From an uncultured Prevotella sp. (lineage in GTDB: Bacteria; Bacteroidota; Bacteroidia; Bacteroidales; Bacteroidaceae), in contig ONAR01000010.1 in NCBI GenBank assembly GCA_900315835.1, forward strand, positions 1 through 64,000: 64,000 nt of DNA. Reading direction: 5' to 3'. Each line of letters opens with the position of its first letter. The stretch's first letter is position 1. Shown here one piece after another: positions 18,356 through 26,292 of the stretch. The position numbers were made by a program, and so were the translations under genes. Below the pieces are notes generated by a model. It saw only the letters and a program-made list of their open reading frames with translations. It had not been told where the DNA came from and did not search any database.

Positions 18356-19708
18356 GAAATCAGATAGTGGGCGTATCTTTGCTCTAAACGTATTCTTGTC
18401 CTCCTTAAGATTTGGAACAGTCTTAAGGGGAACAGGATGATTATTGAAATGCAGCACGAAATAATATTCGGCATGCGACGGGGAGAACCCCAACTTCTGA
18501 AGATCTTCCTTTTTCCAAATTTGATACGTTCCTTTTTTCAGTAATCTGAACAGTTCCGCTTCTTCCCCATCGGTATGCAGCAACACATATTCAAGCTGTT
18601 CAAACCCCGACTGTATAAGTAAGGAGCCTTTTACATCCCCAGCTCGGAGATAGCAAATCCCCTTTTCCTTCATCATAAGCCGTGTAGATTGTCGTGCATG
18701 GTTTATCAGAACCATAGGCTGTTTCCCCGTTAAAAGTTCGCTCTTAGACGACAACTCTTCTTGCATATCACGGTCCATTGCTATCTTAGAGCCGTATGTG
18801 TTGACACATTCATCCCTCTGCCTGCTAATTTTTATAGTATCCACGAACTTATAAGGTAGGCTGTCAAGTAATGCATCTCTGTCAATGACAGATTTATCCT
18901 CTGCTATCTCAAAGGTTCCTTCTTGGCCTAATTGGTCGACTACCTTTTCCTTATAAAACACATAATAATCTTTGTTAATCTCATAGCCTATTGAATTGCG
19001 GCCACAACGGGCAGCTGCCAAGGCTGTGGTGCCACTACCCATAAATGGATCCAATATGGTATCTCCTGCAAAGGAGAACATTCGTATGAGTCTTTTGGGC
19101 AATTCTTCAGGAAACACCGCCATGTGCCTGTCCTGACGTGCACCGCTGAACGTCCAGTGAGACCTGAAATATTCATTCCATTCCTCTTGTGATAACTTTG
19201 ATGCATTCCTTTGGCTATTAGTAACCGCAGGTGGCGTACCCTGCTTCTTAAACAGTAATATGTGTTCGAAGTCTATCTTTATTATGCCGTTCCTTGGATA
19301 TGGATAGCTCCCCATAACCTTTTGCCCCCCGGATGTATGCATATTTGTGGGTTTCTGCCAAATAATATCGCCCATATAGTCAAAACCGACGGACTCACAA
19401 AATCTGATGACCTCTGAGTGAATGGGGATTACCTTATAGCGTCCATAATAAGCAGACCTTGCAAACTGATCGCCTATATTAATGCACAAACGGCATCCTT
19501 CTTTCAACACTCTGAAACACTCAGCCCAGACTATGTTCAGATTGTTGATATAATCTTCGTAGGTGTCGTTAAAGCCCAATTGATTCTCATTGCCATAATC
19601 TTTCAACTGCCAGTATGGGGGAGAAGTGACTATTAAATCAATTGATGCGTTAGGCAGGAGAGCAAGTCTCCTACTGTCACCAAAGACGAGTAAATGTCGC
19701 GTGCTCAT
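18350..19708 (-). CDS. DNA amino-methyltransferase (TSPPYW type) of the MjaI-like island
   Basis: The 452-residue protein has catalytic motif IV TSPPYW at about residue 30 and the AdoMet-binding motif LDPFMGSGTTALAAARCGRNSIGYE at about 225-250. The catalytic motif comes first, as in the beta class. TSPPY suggests N4-cytosine methylation. After ~270 residues there is an extra C-terminal region of ~180 residues (ending NTFRAKIRPLSDFL) with no recognised domain. The start ATG overlaps the stop of the upstream methyltransferase (ATGA, 19705-19708), so the two are translated as a coupled pair. Confidence 0.88.
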   Translation of the reverse strand: MSTRHLLVFGDSRRLALLPNASIDLIVTSPPYWQLKDYGNENQLGFNDTYEDYINNLNIVWAECFRVLKEGCRLCINIGDQFARSAYYGRYKVIPIHSEVIRFCESVGFDYMGDIIWQKPTNMHTSGGQKVMGSYPYPRNGIIKIDFEHILLFKKQGTPPAVTNSQRNASKLSQEEWNEYFRSHWTFSGARQDRHMAVFPEELPKRLIRMFSFAGDTILDPFMGSGTTALAAARCGRNSIGYEINKDYYVFYKEKVVDQLGQEGTFEIAEDKSVIDRDALLDSLPYKFVDTIKISRQRDECVNTYGSKIAMDRDMQEELSSKSELLTGKQPMVLINHARQSTRLMMKEKGICYLRAGDVKGSLLIQSGFEQLEYVLLHTDGEEAELFRLLKKGTYQIWKKEDLQKLGFSPSHAEYYFVLHFNNHPVPLKTVPNLKEDKNTFRAKIRPLSDFL

Positions 19709-20799
19709 ATAACGGCTGCAAATAATCCTTCTTTGAATGGTTGGCGATTCAGATTGGAACTATCTTCAATATCCACAACGCAACTATCATGTCCGGATAA
19801 CAAGGATATTCCCTTAAGATAACACAGTTCCATAGTCTCTTCCTGCTTGGTCATCACGTCAACATTCATCAAAGCATTAAAATGTTTTACTTCCTTACCA
19901 GAAGCCTTCCGCTCCTGGATGAACTTAATATGATTGTCAAATCTTTGTTTAATGAGCGCGTTGCACCTGTCGATACTCATTGATTTAATGCCCTCAGATA
20001 CAATATCACCCATGTGTGGATCAATATCATAACCTATGCTATTCCGCCCTAATAGAATTGCAGCTTGCATAGTGGTGCCTGTCCCCAAGAAGGGATCCAA
20101 CACTGTATCGCCTAATTGGGAATACATATTTATCAACCTGTAAGGAATCTCGAAAGGATAGGCTGCGCTTCGCTCACGAGACTTGGATTGCTGCAAATTC
20201 TGCTTTGTCCCTTTAATATTCCAGATGTCAGAAAACCAAGTATTTCGTTCTTCCCAAAAGAAAGCACTCTTAGATCGGTTTTGCTTAGCTGAGGAATCCT
20301 TGAAAGTTCGTTTGTCTCCTTTACGGAATATCAGTATCCATTCGTGTTCAAGAGTGACGTATGCTCCACAAGGCAGCATGCCACTTCCCATGAACTTATT
20401 GGGGGCATTGGTCTGTTTGCGCCAAATAATATTGGGCAATCCCACAAATCCCATTTCGAGACAAGAGGTAATGATTCGACTGTGGTTGTTATATAGTTTG
20501 AACCGCCCATTGATTGTCCGTGTAGCATCACCAATATTGATGCACAAAAAACCGCCAGGCTTGATAACGCGCAAACATTCCCGCCACACCTTGTCAAGTT
20601 CCTGATGCATCAGTTCAAAAGCTTTGTCAGGATCGGATATCAGATAATCTTTTATCGCCTTATTTTGATTAGCCATAATGTCATCCCACATCTCTATCAT
20701 CGGATAGGGAGGAGAGGTTACAACAAGGTCAACTGAGCTATCTGCAATAGCTGACATTCTTGAGGAATTGCCTGTATAGTAATTATGAATTGTCTTCAT
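19705..20799 (-). CDS. DNA amino-methyltransferase (TSPPYP type) of the MjaI-like island
   Basis: The 364-residue protein has motif IV VVTSPPYPMIEMWDD near residue 30, NIGDATRTINGRFKLYNN, and motif I LDPFLGTGTTMQAAILLGRNSIGYD near 230. PYPMIxMWD is a feature I associate with CTAG-modifying N4-cytosine enzymes such as M.MthZI. The ATG at 20797-20799 is chosen: the longer TTG start at 20817 would lie inside the -7 box. It is the first of two coupled methyltransferase genes facing the endonuclease tail to tail. Confidence 0.88.
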   Translation of the reverse strand: MKTIHNYYTGNSSRMSAIADSSVDLVVTSPPYPMIEMWDDIMANQNKAIKDYLISDPDKAFELMHQELDKVWRECLRVIKPGGFLCINIGDATRTINGRFKLYNNHSRIITSCLEMGFVGLPNIIWRKQTNAPNKFMGSGMLPCGAYVTLEHEWILIFRKGDKRTFKDSSAKQNRSKSAFFWEERNTWFSDIWNIKGTKQNLQQSKSRERSAAYPFEIPYRLINMYSQLGDTVLDPFLGTGTTMQAAILLGRNSIGYDIDPHMGDIVSEGIKSMSIDRCNALIKQRFDNHIKFIQERKASGKEVKHFNALMNVDVMTKQEETMELCYLKGISLLSGHDSCVVDIEDSSNLNRQPFKEGLFAAVI

Positions 20800-20814
20800 C
20801 TGAATACTTTTTTG

Positions 20815-20845
20815 CAAATATACAATCTTTTCCCGAGTCTCCCAA
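20815..20845 (-). promoter_or_regulatory. Promoter of the methyltransferase pair
   Basis: -7 box TATATTTG (minus strand, 20815-20822); a TTGG match at 20842-20845 stands 19 nt upstream as the -33 box. It predicts a leader of only ~8-10 nt before the ATG at 20799. Confidence 0.6.
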
Positions 20846-20979
20846 CTTTACACACCATTTTTCTTCCAAGCCCATATTTGACCTCTATTAGTAAAAATCA
20901 ATACCGCCCCTGAAAAGAGAAAATAAACACGCAAGCCCTCATTTTTCCAAGAAAAAAGCGGAGTTTTACACAAATGTAT

Positions 20980-20987
20980 TAACTTTG
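20980..20987 (+). promoter_or_regulatory. -7 box for pncB
   Basis: TAACTTTG, 23 bp before the pncB ATG. No good TTTG is seen at the -33 distance. Confidence 0.5.
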
Positions 20988-21010
20988 CAACCAATAAATC
21001 ATCATTAGAC

Positions 21011-22231
21011 ATGCGACAAATTATCAACCATTTCACCGACGACGACCTGTATAAGTTCTCGATGTGCTGCGCCGTCATCGACAACTACCCGCGCGCCGAA
21101 GTCAAATACACCTTCGTCGACCGCAACGACACCGTCTACCCCCAGGGCTTCGCCGACCTGGTGAAGGAACAGATCAAGATGCTCGAGAACGTCGTCATCA
21201 CCGATGAGGAGATCGCGTTCATGCGCCGCAAATGCAGCTACATGCCCGCATGGTTCTTCACCTACCTCAAGGGCTTCCGCTACCGCTCGGAGTGGGCGCG
21301 CGTGGAGCAGGACGCTGAGGGCCATCTCCACATTGCCTTCGAGGGCAACTGGAGCGACACCATTCTGCTCGAGGTGAAGGTGCTGGCCATCGTCTCCGAG
21401 CTGTACTACATCGTCACAGGTCAGGACAAGCTGTTCGACTACGATGACTACTACAACCGCACATTCGCCAAGGGCGAGAAACTGCTCTCTGCCGGCTGCG
21501 TGTTCTCCGACTTCGGTACCCGCCGCCGCGCCTCGTTCAAAGCCGAGGACACCATCGTCAGGGCCTTCCGCGACTGCCAGCAGTCACGCGCCGACTGGAA
21601 GGGGCACTTCGTCGGAACGAGCAACGTCTACCTCGCCATGAAATACAACCTCACGCCCGTCGGCACCATGGCCCACGAGTTCATCTGCGCCATCGGCGGC
21701 ATGTACGGGCCGCAGATGGCCAACCACATCGCGATGAACGCCTGGCGCCACACGTTCAACGGCGCCCTGGGCACCTACCTCTACGACTCGTTCGGGTGGG
21801 ATATCTTCGCGCTCAACTTCTCCGAGGACTTCGCCAACCTGTTCAAAGGACTGCGCGTCGACAGTGGCGACAACCGCGAGGAACTGCGGAAGATCTGCGA
21901 GAAATACAAGTCGCTCAACATCGACAGCCGCTCCAAACAGGTGATCTTCTCCAACGCCCTCACCACCGACGAGGCCATCGAGATACAGCAGTACGCTTCG
22001 AAGGTCTGCCAACCGTCGTTCGGTATCGGCACCCATTTCACCAACGACTTCCCCCACATCCGCCCGATGAACACGGTCATCAAGCTCACCGCCGCGAAGA
22101 TCACCGAGTCGTGGCCGTTCTACAACGATACGTGTAAAATCTCGGAGGACGACGGCAAGCACACCGGCAAGCCCGAGGTCATCAAGCGGTTCATGGAGAG
22201 CATACACTTTGAAGAGAAGAAGGAAGAATAG
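21011..22231 (+). CDS. pncB: Nicotinate phosphoribosyltransferase
   Basis: PncB joins nicotinate to PRPP with ATP use, the entry step of the NAD salvage (Preiss-Handler) pathway. The 406-residue length is typical. Hallmarks: the N-terminal HFTDDDLYKFSMC, FSDFGTRRRASF in the middle, VGTSNVYLAMKYNLTPVGTMAHEF with the phosphorylated-His loop region, and LRVDSGDN with IFSNALTTDEA toward the C-terminus. It is a single gene in host-like GC-rich sequence directly after the AT-rich island. An 8-bp repeat array starts 5 bp after its stop codon. Confidence 0.97.
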   Translation: MRQIINHFTDDDLYKFSMCCAVIDNYPRAEVKYTFVDRNDTVYPQGFADLVKEQIKMLENVVITDEEIAFMRRKCSYMPAWFFTYLKGFRYRSEWARVEQDAEGHLHIAFEGNWSDTILLEVKVLAIVSELYYIVTGQDKLFDYDDYYNRTFAKGEKLLSAGCVFSDFGTRRRASFKAEDTIVRAFRDCQQSRADWKGHFVGTSNVYLAMKYNLTPVGTMAHEFICAIGGMYGPQMANHIAMNAWRHTFNGALGTYLYDSFGWDIFALNFSEDFANLFKGLRVDSGDNREELRKICEKYKSLNIDSRSKQVIFSNALTTDEAIEIQQYASKVCQPSFGIGTHFTNDFPHIRPMNTVIKLTAAKITESWPFYNDTCKISEDDGKHTGKPEVIKRFMESIHFEEKKEE

Positions 22232-22236
22232 TTTGA

Positions 22237-22401
22237 AGTCCGGAAGTCCAGAAGTCCGGAAGTCCGGAAGTCCAGAAGTCCGGAAGTCCAGAAGTCCGGA
22301 AGTCCGGAAGTCCGGAAGTCCGGAAGTCCGGAAGTCCGGAAGTCCAGAAGTCCGGAAGTCCGGAAAGTCCAGAAGTCCGGAAGTCCGGAAGTCCAGTCAT
22401 T
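22237..22401. repeat. Longest GAAGTCC(G/A) 8-bp array (about 20 units)
   Basis: The 8-bp unit GAAGTCCG or GAAGTCCA repeats with almost no interruption (one extra base near 22368) and ends in GTCCAGTCATTTGG, a variant of the GTCATTAC end. Because 3 x 8 = 24, every frame gives an 8-residue peptide repeat; the resulting ORFs are artefacts. Confidence 0.95.
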
Positions 22402-22511
22402 TGGCCGCGCGATGATAGTGAGCAGTACCAATACAAGTTATTAGTCAGAAGGATATTCCCCCTGCCCGCCCTAACGATAAGTAAACAAGGAACGAAAATA
22501 TCACCGGAATA

Positions 22512-22543
22512 TTTGGCGGATTGAAGAATAAATAGTATATTTG
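22512..22543 (+). promoter_or_regulatory. Promoter of the antitoxin-PIN operon
   Basis: TTTG (22512-22515), 20-nt spacer, TATATTTG (22536-22543): a full consensus match about 55 bp before the antitoxin ATG. Confidence 0.8.
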
Positions 22544-22564
22544 CCACCATAACAGATACAAACA

Positions 22565-22581
22565 GATGGCATAGTGCCATC
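22565..22581 (+). promoter_or_regulatory. Palindromic operator of the toxin-antitoxin operon
   Basis: GATGGCA-TAG-TGCCATC is a perfect 7-bp inverted repeat placed just after the predicted transcription start and 16 bp before the antitoxin ATG, the usual place for autoregulation by a ribbon-helix-helix antitoxin. Confidence 0.7.
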
Positions 22582-22597
22582 ATTAAGCACTCAGATT

Positions 22598-22906
22598 ATG
22601 GCACAATTAGCAATGACTGTCCGCATGGACTCTAATGTCAAGAAACAGTTTGACCAGCTCTGTCAGCAATTCGGCATGAGCGCTAATACGGCTATCAATA
22701 TTTTCGTAAACCAAGTAATCAGGAGTCGTAGTATTCCGTTCGTCATCTCCGCTACTGATGATGCTACTGAACGCGCCGAGGTAAGGCAAGAAGCACTCAA
22801 TGCTTTCCAGGCCGCGAGAATGCAGGCTGAAGTCAATGAAGACAATGAACTTTCGTTAGACGACATCAACCGCGAGATCAAAGCAACAAGAAAGATGGCA
22901 AAATGA
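22598..22906 (+). CDS. RelB/DinJ-family antitoxin
   Basis: The 102-residue protein starts with a ribbon-helix-helix region (MTVRMDSNVKKQFDQLCQQFGMSANTAINIFVNQV), the RelB/DinJ signature, and then RSIPFVI, the usual following strand. The charged C-terminal half (EVRQEALNAFQAARMQAEVNEDNELSLDDINREI) would wrap the toxin. The ATG at 22598 is chosen over an upstream frame start that overlaps the palindromic operator. It overlaps the PIN gene by ATGA (22903-22906). Confidence 0.9.
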   Translation: MAQLAMTVRMDSNVKKQFDQLCQQFGMSANTAINIFVNQVIRSRSIPFVISATDDATERAEVRQEALNAFQAARMQAEVNEDNELSLDDINREIKATRKMAK

Positions 22907-23316
22907 TTTATGCGGTAATTGATACGAATGTAGTTGTCTCGGCACTTATCACCAAGCATCGGGACTCATCTACCGTCAAAGTACTAAAGGCGGTTTTAGA
23001 AGGGAAAGTCGTTCCCGTGCTCAATAACGACATTCTGAAAGAATATGATGCAGTGCTGAGAAGAAAGAAGTTCCATCTGGATAATAACATCATTGACAGA
23101 ATAGTTAACTACTTCCGAACATTCGGTATCAATAAAGCTCCAGTAACATCAAAGATAAAGATGCCAGATGAAGACGACCGTGTCTTCTACGAAGTGTCAT
23201 TATCTATTGAAGACTCATTTCTTGTTACAGGTAATCTTAAGCATTTTCCCTCCTCTCCCAAGATTATCTCACCGGCCGACTTCGCTAAGCTACTCGACTC
23301 CATTAATCTGCAATAG
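22903..23316 (+). CDS. PIN-domain toxin (TIGR00305/COG1569 type)
   Basis: The 137-residue protein is a PIN-fold RNase. Acidic residues expected in the active site are present: VIDTNVVVSAL (first Asp), an Asp/Glu cluster at ILKEYDAVL, and MPDEDDRVFYEVSLSI with SFLVTGNLKHFP at the end. The NLKHFP end typifies the putative toxin PIN family of COG1569. It is paired by translational coupling with a DinJ-type antitoxin, a partner more often linked to YafQ/RelE-fold toxins. Confidence 0.88.
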   Translation: MIYAVIDTNVVVSALITKHRDSSTVKVLKAVLEGKVVPVLNNDILKEYDAVLRRKKFHLDNNIIDRIVNYFRTFGINKAPVTSKIKMPDEDDRVFYEVSLSIEDSFLVTGNLKHFPSSPKIISPADFAKLLDSINLQ

Positions 23317-23336
23317 CAGTAGTTCATTTGAACACC

Positions 23337-23370
23337 AATCCCCAAGCGCATGTTGTTGCGCTTGGGGATT
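23337..23370. terminator. 14-bp-stem hairpin terminator, copy 1
   Basis: AATCCCCAAGCGCA and TGCGCTTGGGGATT are perfect complements around the loop TGTTGT, followed by GTTCGT. It lies 20 bp after the PIN gene and faces the end of the convergent GHL10 gene. A second copy at 38826-38859 differs at a covarying base pair. Confidence 0.75.
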
Positions 23371-23399
23371 GTTCGTTTGCGGAGGATAGCAGACTCCAT

Positions 23400-23475
23400 G
23401 CAGCCCACAACACCACTTCCGAGAGGTCTTGCCCGCTCCGCTTCGGGGAAAGGATGGGGAGGGGCTTTAGGGGCC
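23400..23475. repeat. CCCTCCCC-family fragment
   Basis: GCCCGCTCCGCTTCGGGG and GGATGGGGAGGGGCTTTAGG resemble the GGGGAGGG elements at 47632-47755 and 52293-52324. It borders the 3' end of the GHL10 gene. Confidence 0.5.
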
Positions 23476-23480
23476 TTTGC

Positions 23481-25019
23481 TTACATCGTAATATTTCTGA
23501 TGCCGGACTTTTCCTTATCGCAATTGACGATTGTCGAGATATTGCTTTCGGCATTGAGGCCCTTGGTGACTGCCGTAACAAAGTAATCGCCGTTTTCGGG
23601 TACGGTGGCCGTGGTGTCATAGGTGATGCTCACCAGCGTGGCTTGCTCGCCATCGCCATTGCTGCGATAAACTGCATAGTAGCAGTTGCTCACTGCATTC
23701 CACGACAGCACCAATCCGTCGGCCTTTACGTTTTGCGGAGCCGCAGGCTGCACCATAGGCTCATGGCCGAGATAGGGCGGCAACTCCAGCGTATTGAACT
23801 GCTTCTTGATGACCGCGTTCGTCTTGACCGGATTGCTCAGCATCCATTTGGCACTGTAGAGGATGGAACCCTTCACCTTGCTGATGGCGTAAGCTATATC
23901 GAACTGCTTCTTCAGATCGGCGCTCGTCTGGTAGTAGGGGTCGGTTGCCGTGCCGCTGAACCGGTAGAGACCATAGCCGACCATGAGCTTGGAGTCGACG
24001 GTGAGGTCGGAGAAAATCTTCAGACGTGGCGAGAAGTATGTCTCTGTGCTCCAATAGATTTGCGGAATCAGGACATCAATCCATCCGTTCTTTGACCATT
24101 TCTTCACGTCACAATACATTACGCTATAGTCATTGTCGTAGTTGCCCTGCGGCGATACCGAGAACAGACAGTTGGGCTTAATCGAGCGAATGGTTTGCTG
24201 CACCTTGATGACCATCGAGTCGACATTAGCTCTGCGGAAGTTGGCCAGCCTCATGCCTTTGCCGTAGGTAGCGTATTCTGTATCATCGTTCATCGATTCG
24301 CCTGGTTGGAGCGACGGATAGAAATAATCATCAAAGTGGATACCGTCGACGTCGAATTTCTGCAGCAGGTCAGCGATGATGTCGGCAATGCGCTGCCTCA
24401 CCTCAGGCAGTGCAGGGTTGTAGATGCGTACCTTATTATAATCTTTGGTCCACTCTGCGGGGATGGTGCTTTCCAATGTGGGGTAACTTGCTGAGCTACT
24501 CGAACGGACAGCGATGCGGTAAGGGTTGATCCAGGCATGGAACTGGATGCCGCGCTTATGGGTCTCGCTGATGAGCCACGGCAGGGGCTCCCAACCCGGA
24601 TTAGTGCCGCGCCTACCGCTGAGGTACTTCGACCAAGGCTCATAGGGAGAGGCATAGAACGCATCGGCCATCGGCCTGACTTGGAACATCACGGCATTGA
24701 TATGATTGGCCTGCAAGGTGTCGAGGTAACGCTCATAATAGGCTTTCTGACTCGCGATCTTTGTTGCTGTCGAGCCATAGCTGTTGGGCCAGTCGATGCG
24801 GTCGACCGTCGCAATCCACACCGCGCGGAAATCCTTCGGGGGAATAACGGGGGTGACACTCACCGTTGTCGTTGAACTGTTTGAATTGGCAGGCAAGTTT
24901 TTCTCGCTTTGCTCCGGCAATATGTCCTCGTTGCCACCGCAGGCCGCCAACAAGGCAGTACCGACAGCAACAGTAAATGCCTTCAGTGCTTTAAGTCTTT
25001 TCATTTGCATAAGCGTCAT
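23481..25019 (-). CDS. GHL10-family (DigH/YngK-like) glycoside hydrolase lipoprotein
   Basis: A lipoprotein with signal sequence and lipobox LLAAC at about residues 17-21, a Ser/Thr linker, then a glycosyl-hydrolase-like TIM barrel of the GHL10 family: FRAVWIATVDRIDWPNSYG, VMFQVRPMADAFYASPYEPWSKYLSG, HAWINPYRI, VDGIHFDDYFYP with candidate acidic catalytic residues, and VLIPQIYWST. A fibronectin-III-like domain follows (APQNVKADGLVLSWNAV). The E. coli relative DigH cleaves peptidoglycan glycan strands stripped of stem peptides. ATGs at 25019, 25010 and 25004 are all plausible. It diverges from the propeller-amidase pair at 25382-30072. Confidence 0.85.
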   Translation of the reverse strand: MTLMQMKRLKALKAFTVAVGTALLAACGGNEDILPEQSEKNLPANSNSSTTTVSVTPVIPPKDFRAVWIATVDRIDWPNSYGSTATKIASQKAYYERYLDTLQANHINAVMFQVRPMADAFYASPYEPWSKYLSGRRGTNPGWEPLPWLISETHKRGIQFHAWINPYRIAVRSSSSASYPTLESTIPAEWTKDYNKVRIYNPALPEVRQRIADIIADLLQKFDVDGIHFDDYFYPSLQPGESMNDDTEYATYGKGMRLANFRRANVDSMVIKVQQTIRSIKPNCLFSVSPQGNYDNDYSVMYCDVKKWSKNGWIDVLIPQIYWSTETYFSPRLKIFSDLTVDSKLMVGYGLYRFSGTATDPYYQTSADLKKQFDIAYAISKVKGSILYSAKWMLSNPVKTNAVIKKQFNTLELPPYLGHEPMVQPAAPQNVKADGLVLSWNAVSNCYYAVYRSNGDGEQATLVSITYDTTATVPENGDYFVTAVTKGLNAESNISTIVNCDKEKSGIRNITM

Positions 25020-25085
25020 AATACGTAGATTTAAGTCAATGGCCAAGGATGCCGTCTTAACATCCCGCATGGTTTATTAACCGGC

Positions 25086-25093
25086 CAAAGTTA
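25086..25093 (-). promoter_or_regulatory. -7 box for the GHL10 lipoprotein gene
   Basis: TAACTTTG on the minus strand, about 65 bp before the start codon. The -33 region is only partly matched (TTTA), so the call is moderate. Confidence 0.45.
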
Positions 25094-25274
25094 CAAAAAC
25101 ATTTTATAATTAAAGCCGCATACCTGTTAATTAACAAAAATTATGCCCCCAAATCGGCGCTGCGGCTGCTTGAGGCTCCGGCATCGTCGCTATTGGGAGC
25201 TCCGTCGGATGTTATCGCCAAGCGGGATGCCTCCTCATGGTATTACTAAATTATCTTAATTAATAGGCGATTTC

Positions 25275-25306
25275 CTTGCTTTTGTCATGTATTTTGCTTA
25301 TTTTTG
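25275..25306 (+). promoter_or_regulatory. Promoter for the propeller-amidase pair
   Basis: CTTG (25275-25278), 20 nt, TATTTTTG (25299-25306). This gives a leader of ~70 nt before the ATG at 25382 and shows that the longer frame from 25304 is not the start. Confidence 0.55.
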
Positions 25307-25381
25307 GGCATTGCTTTACACAGAGTTCTATCCTTAACTGAGACTTCTTTTTCTAAACAATTTAATATAAACGAACGTATT

Positions 25382-26284
25382 ATGAGGAAACCTTTACTTA
25401 TGTTGGCAATGTTTCTGCCGTTCTCAGCGTTTGCGCAGGTATTGACCGTGCAGCAGGTTGAGCAGGTGGCATTGCCCAATGGCAGTGAGATGGTTGCAGA
25501 CATCAGTCCGGATGGCAACCGTCTGTTGTTGACCACTGGTACGTATCACGGACTGAAAAGTTTCGACTTGACCTCAGGCAAGACCGTTGAGCTGACCAAT
25601 GGCAGCGGCTCGGGTTATGATGCCCGCTTTGCCGCCGACGGCAAGACGGTGGTGTACAGGGAGTCGACCTACTCGCCGCAGCACCTGCGCGAGACCTCGC
25701 TCAACACCATTGACCTGACGACGGGCAGCAAACAAGTGCTGCAGGCACCGACGCGCAACCTGCAAGGCGTGCGCCTGAGCAACAACGAGGCGACGGTGGT
25801 GAACAATGGCAAGGCAAGTGCCAAGTCGTTCAACGGCGTCAAGGTACAGGCTCTGCCGACGCTGAGCATCAACAACCGCCAACTGATGCTGACCAAAGGC
25901 GGAAAGACAAAGACCTTCTCGCCCAATGGAAAGCAATACAGCTACATCTGGCCGTCGCTATCGCCTAATGGGCAGAATGTATTATACTATGTGTGTGGCG
26001 TAGGCGCCTTCGTCTGCGACCTCAACGGCAAGAACATCAAGAGCCTCGGTCAGCTGAGGGCTCCCAAATGGTATGACGACAACATCGTCGTGGGTATGAA
26101 CGACAAAGATGACGGCGAGGTGATTCTCTCCTCCTCCATCATTGCCGTTACGCTTGACGGAAAGCGGCAGGCGCTCACCGATGACTCGGTGATTGCCCAG
26201 TATCCGAAACCTGCGCAGCAGGCTGGCAAGATTGCCTTTACCTCTCCTGAGGGCAAGGCTTACATCATTCACGTTTCTAAATAG
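25382..26284 (+). CDS. Secreted WD40/TolB-like beta-propeller protein
   Basis: The 300-residue protein starts with a signal peptide (MRKPLLMLAMFLPFSAFAQ). It has several PD40-type blade motifs (SPDGNRLLLTTG, AADGKTVVYRE, SPNGQNVLYY, SPEGKAYII) like the C-terminal propeller of TolB. Such propellers bind proteins or glycans outside the cytoplasm. The gene is 8 bp upstream of the amidase gene and almost certainly shares its transcript. No enzyme motif is visible. Confidence 0.8.
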   Translation: MRKPLLMLAMFLPFSAFAQVLTVQQVEQVALPNGSEMVADISPDGNRLLLTTGTYHGLKSFDLTSGKTVELTNGSGSGYDARFAADGKTVVYRESTYSPQHLRETSLNTIDLTTGSKQVLQAPTRNLQGVRLSNNEATVVNNGKASAKSFNGVKVQALPTLSINNRQLMLTKGGKTKTFSPNGKQYSYIWPSLSPNGQNVLYYVCGVGAFVCDLNGKNIKSLGQLRAPKWYDDNIVVGMNDKDDGEVILSSSIIAVTLDGKRQALTDDSVIAQYPKPAQQAGKIAFTSPEGKAYIIHVSK

Positions 26285-26292
26285 CCACGACC

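Noticed and set aside
20800..20817. TTG start extending the TSPPYP methyltransferase
   Set aside because: The TTG lies inside the TATATTTG -7 box, so it would not be in the transcript.
22209..22415. ORFs on both strands with SGSPEVRK or DFRTSGLP repeats
   Set aside because: They are translations of the 8-bp GAAGTCC(G/A) array, which is open in several frames; no start signal supports them.
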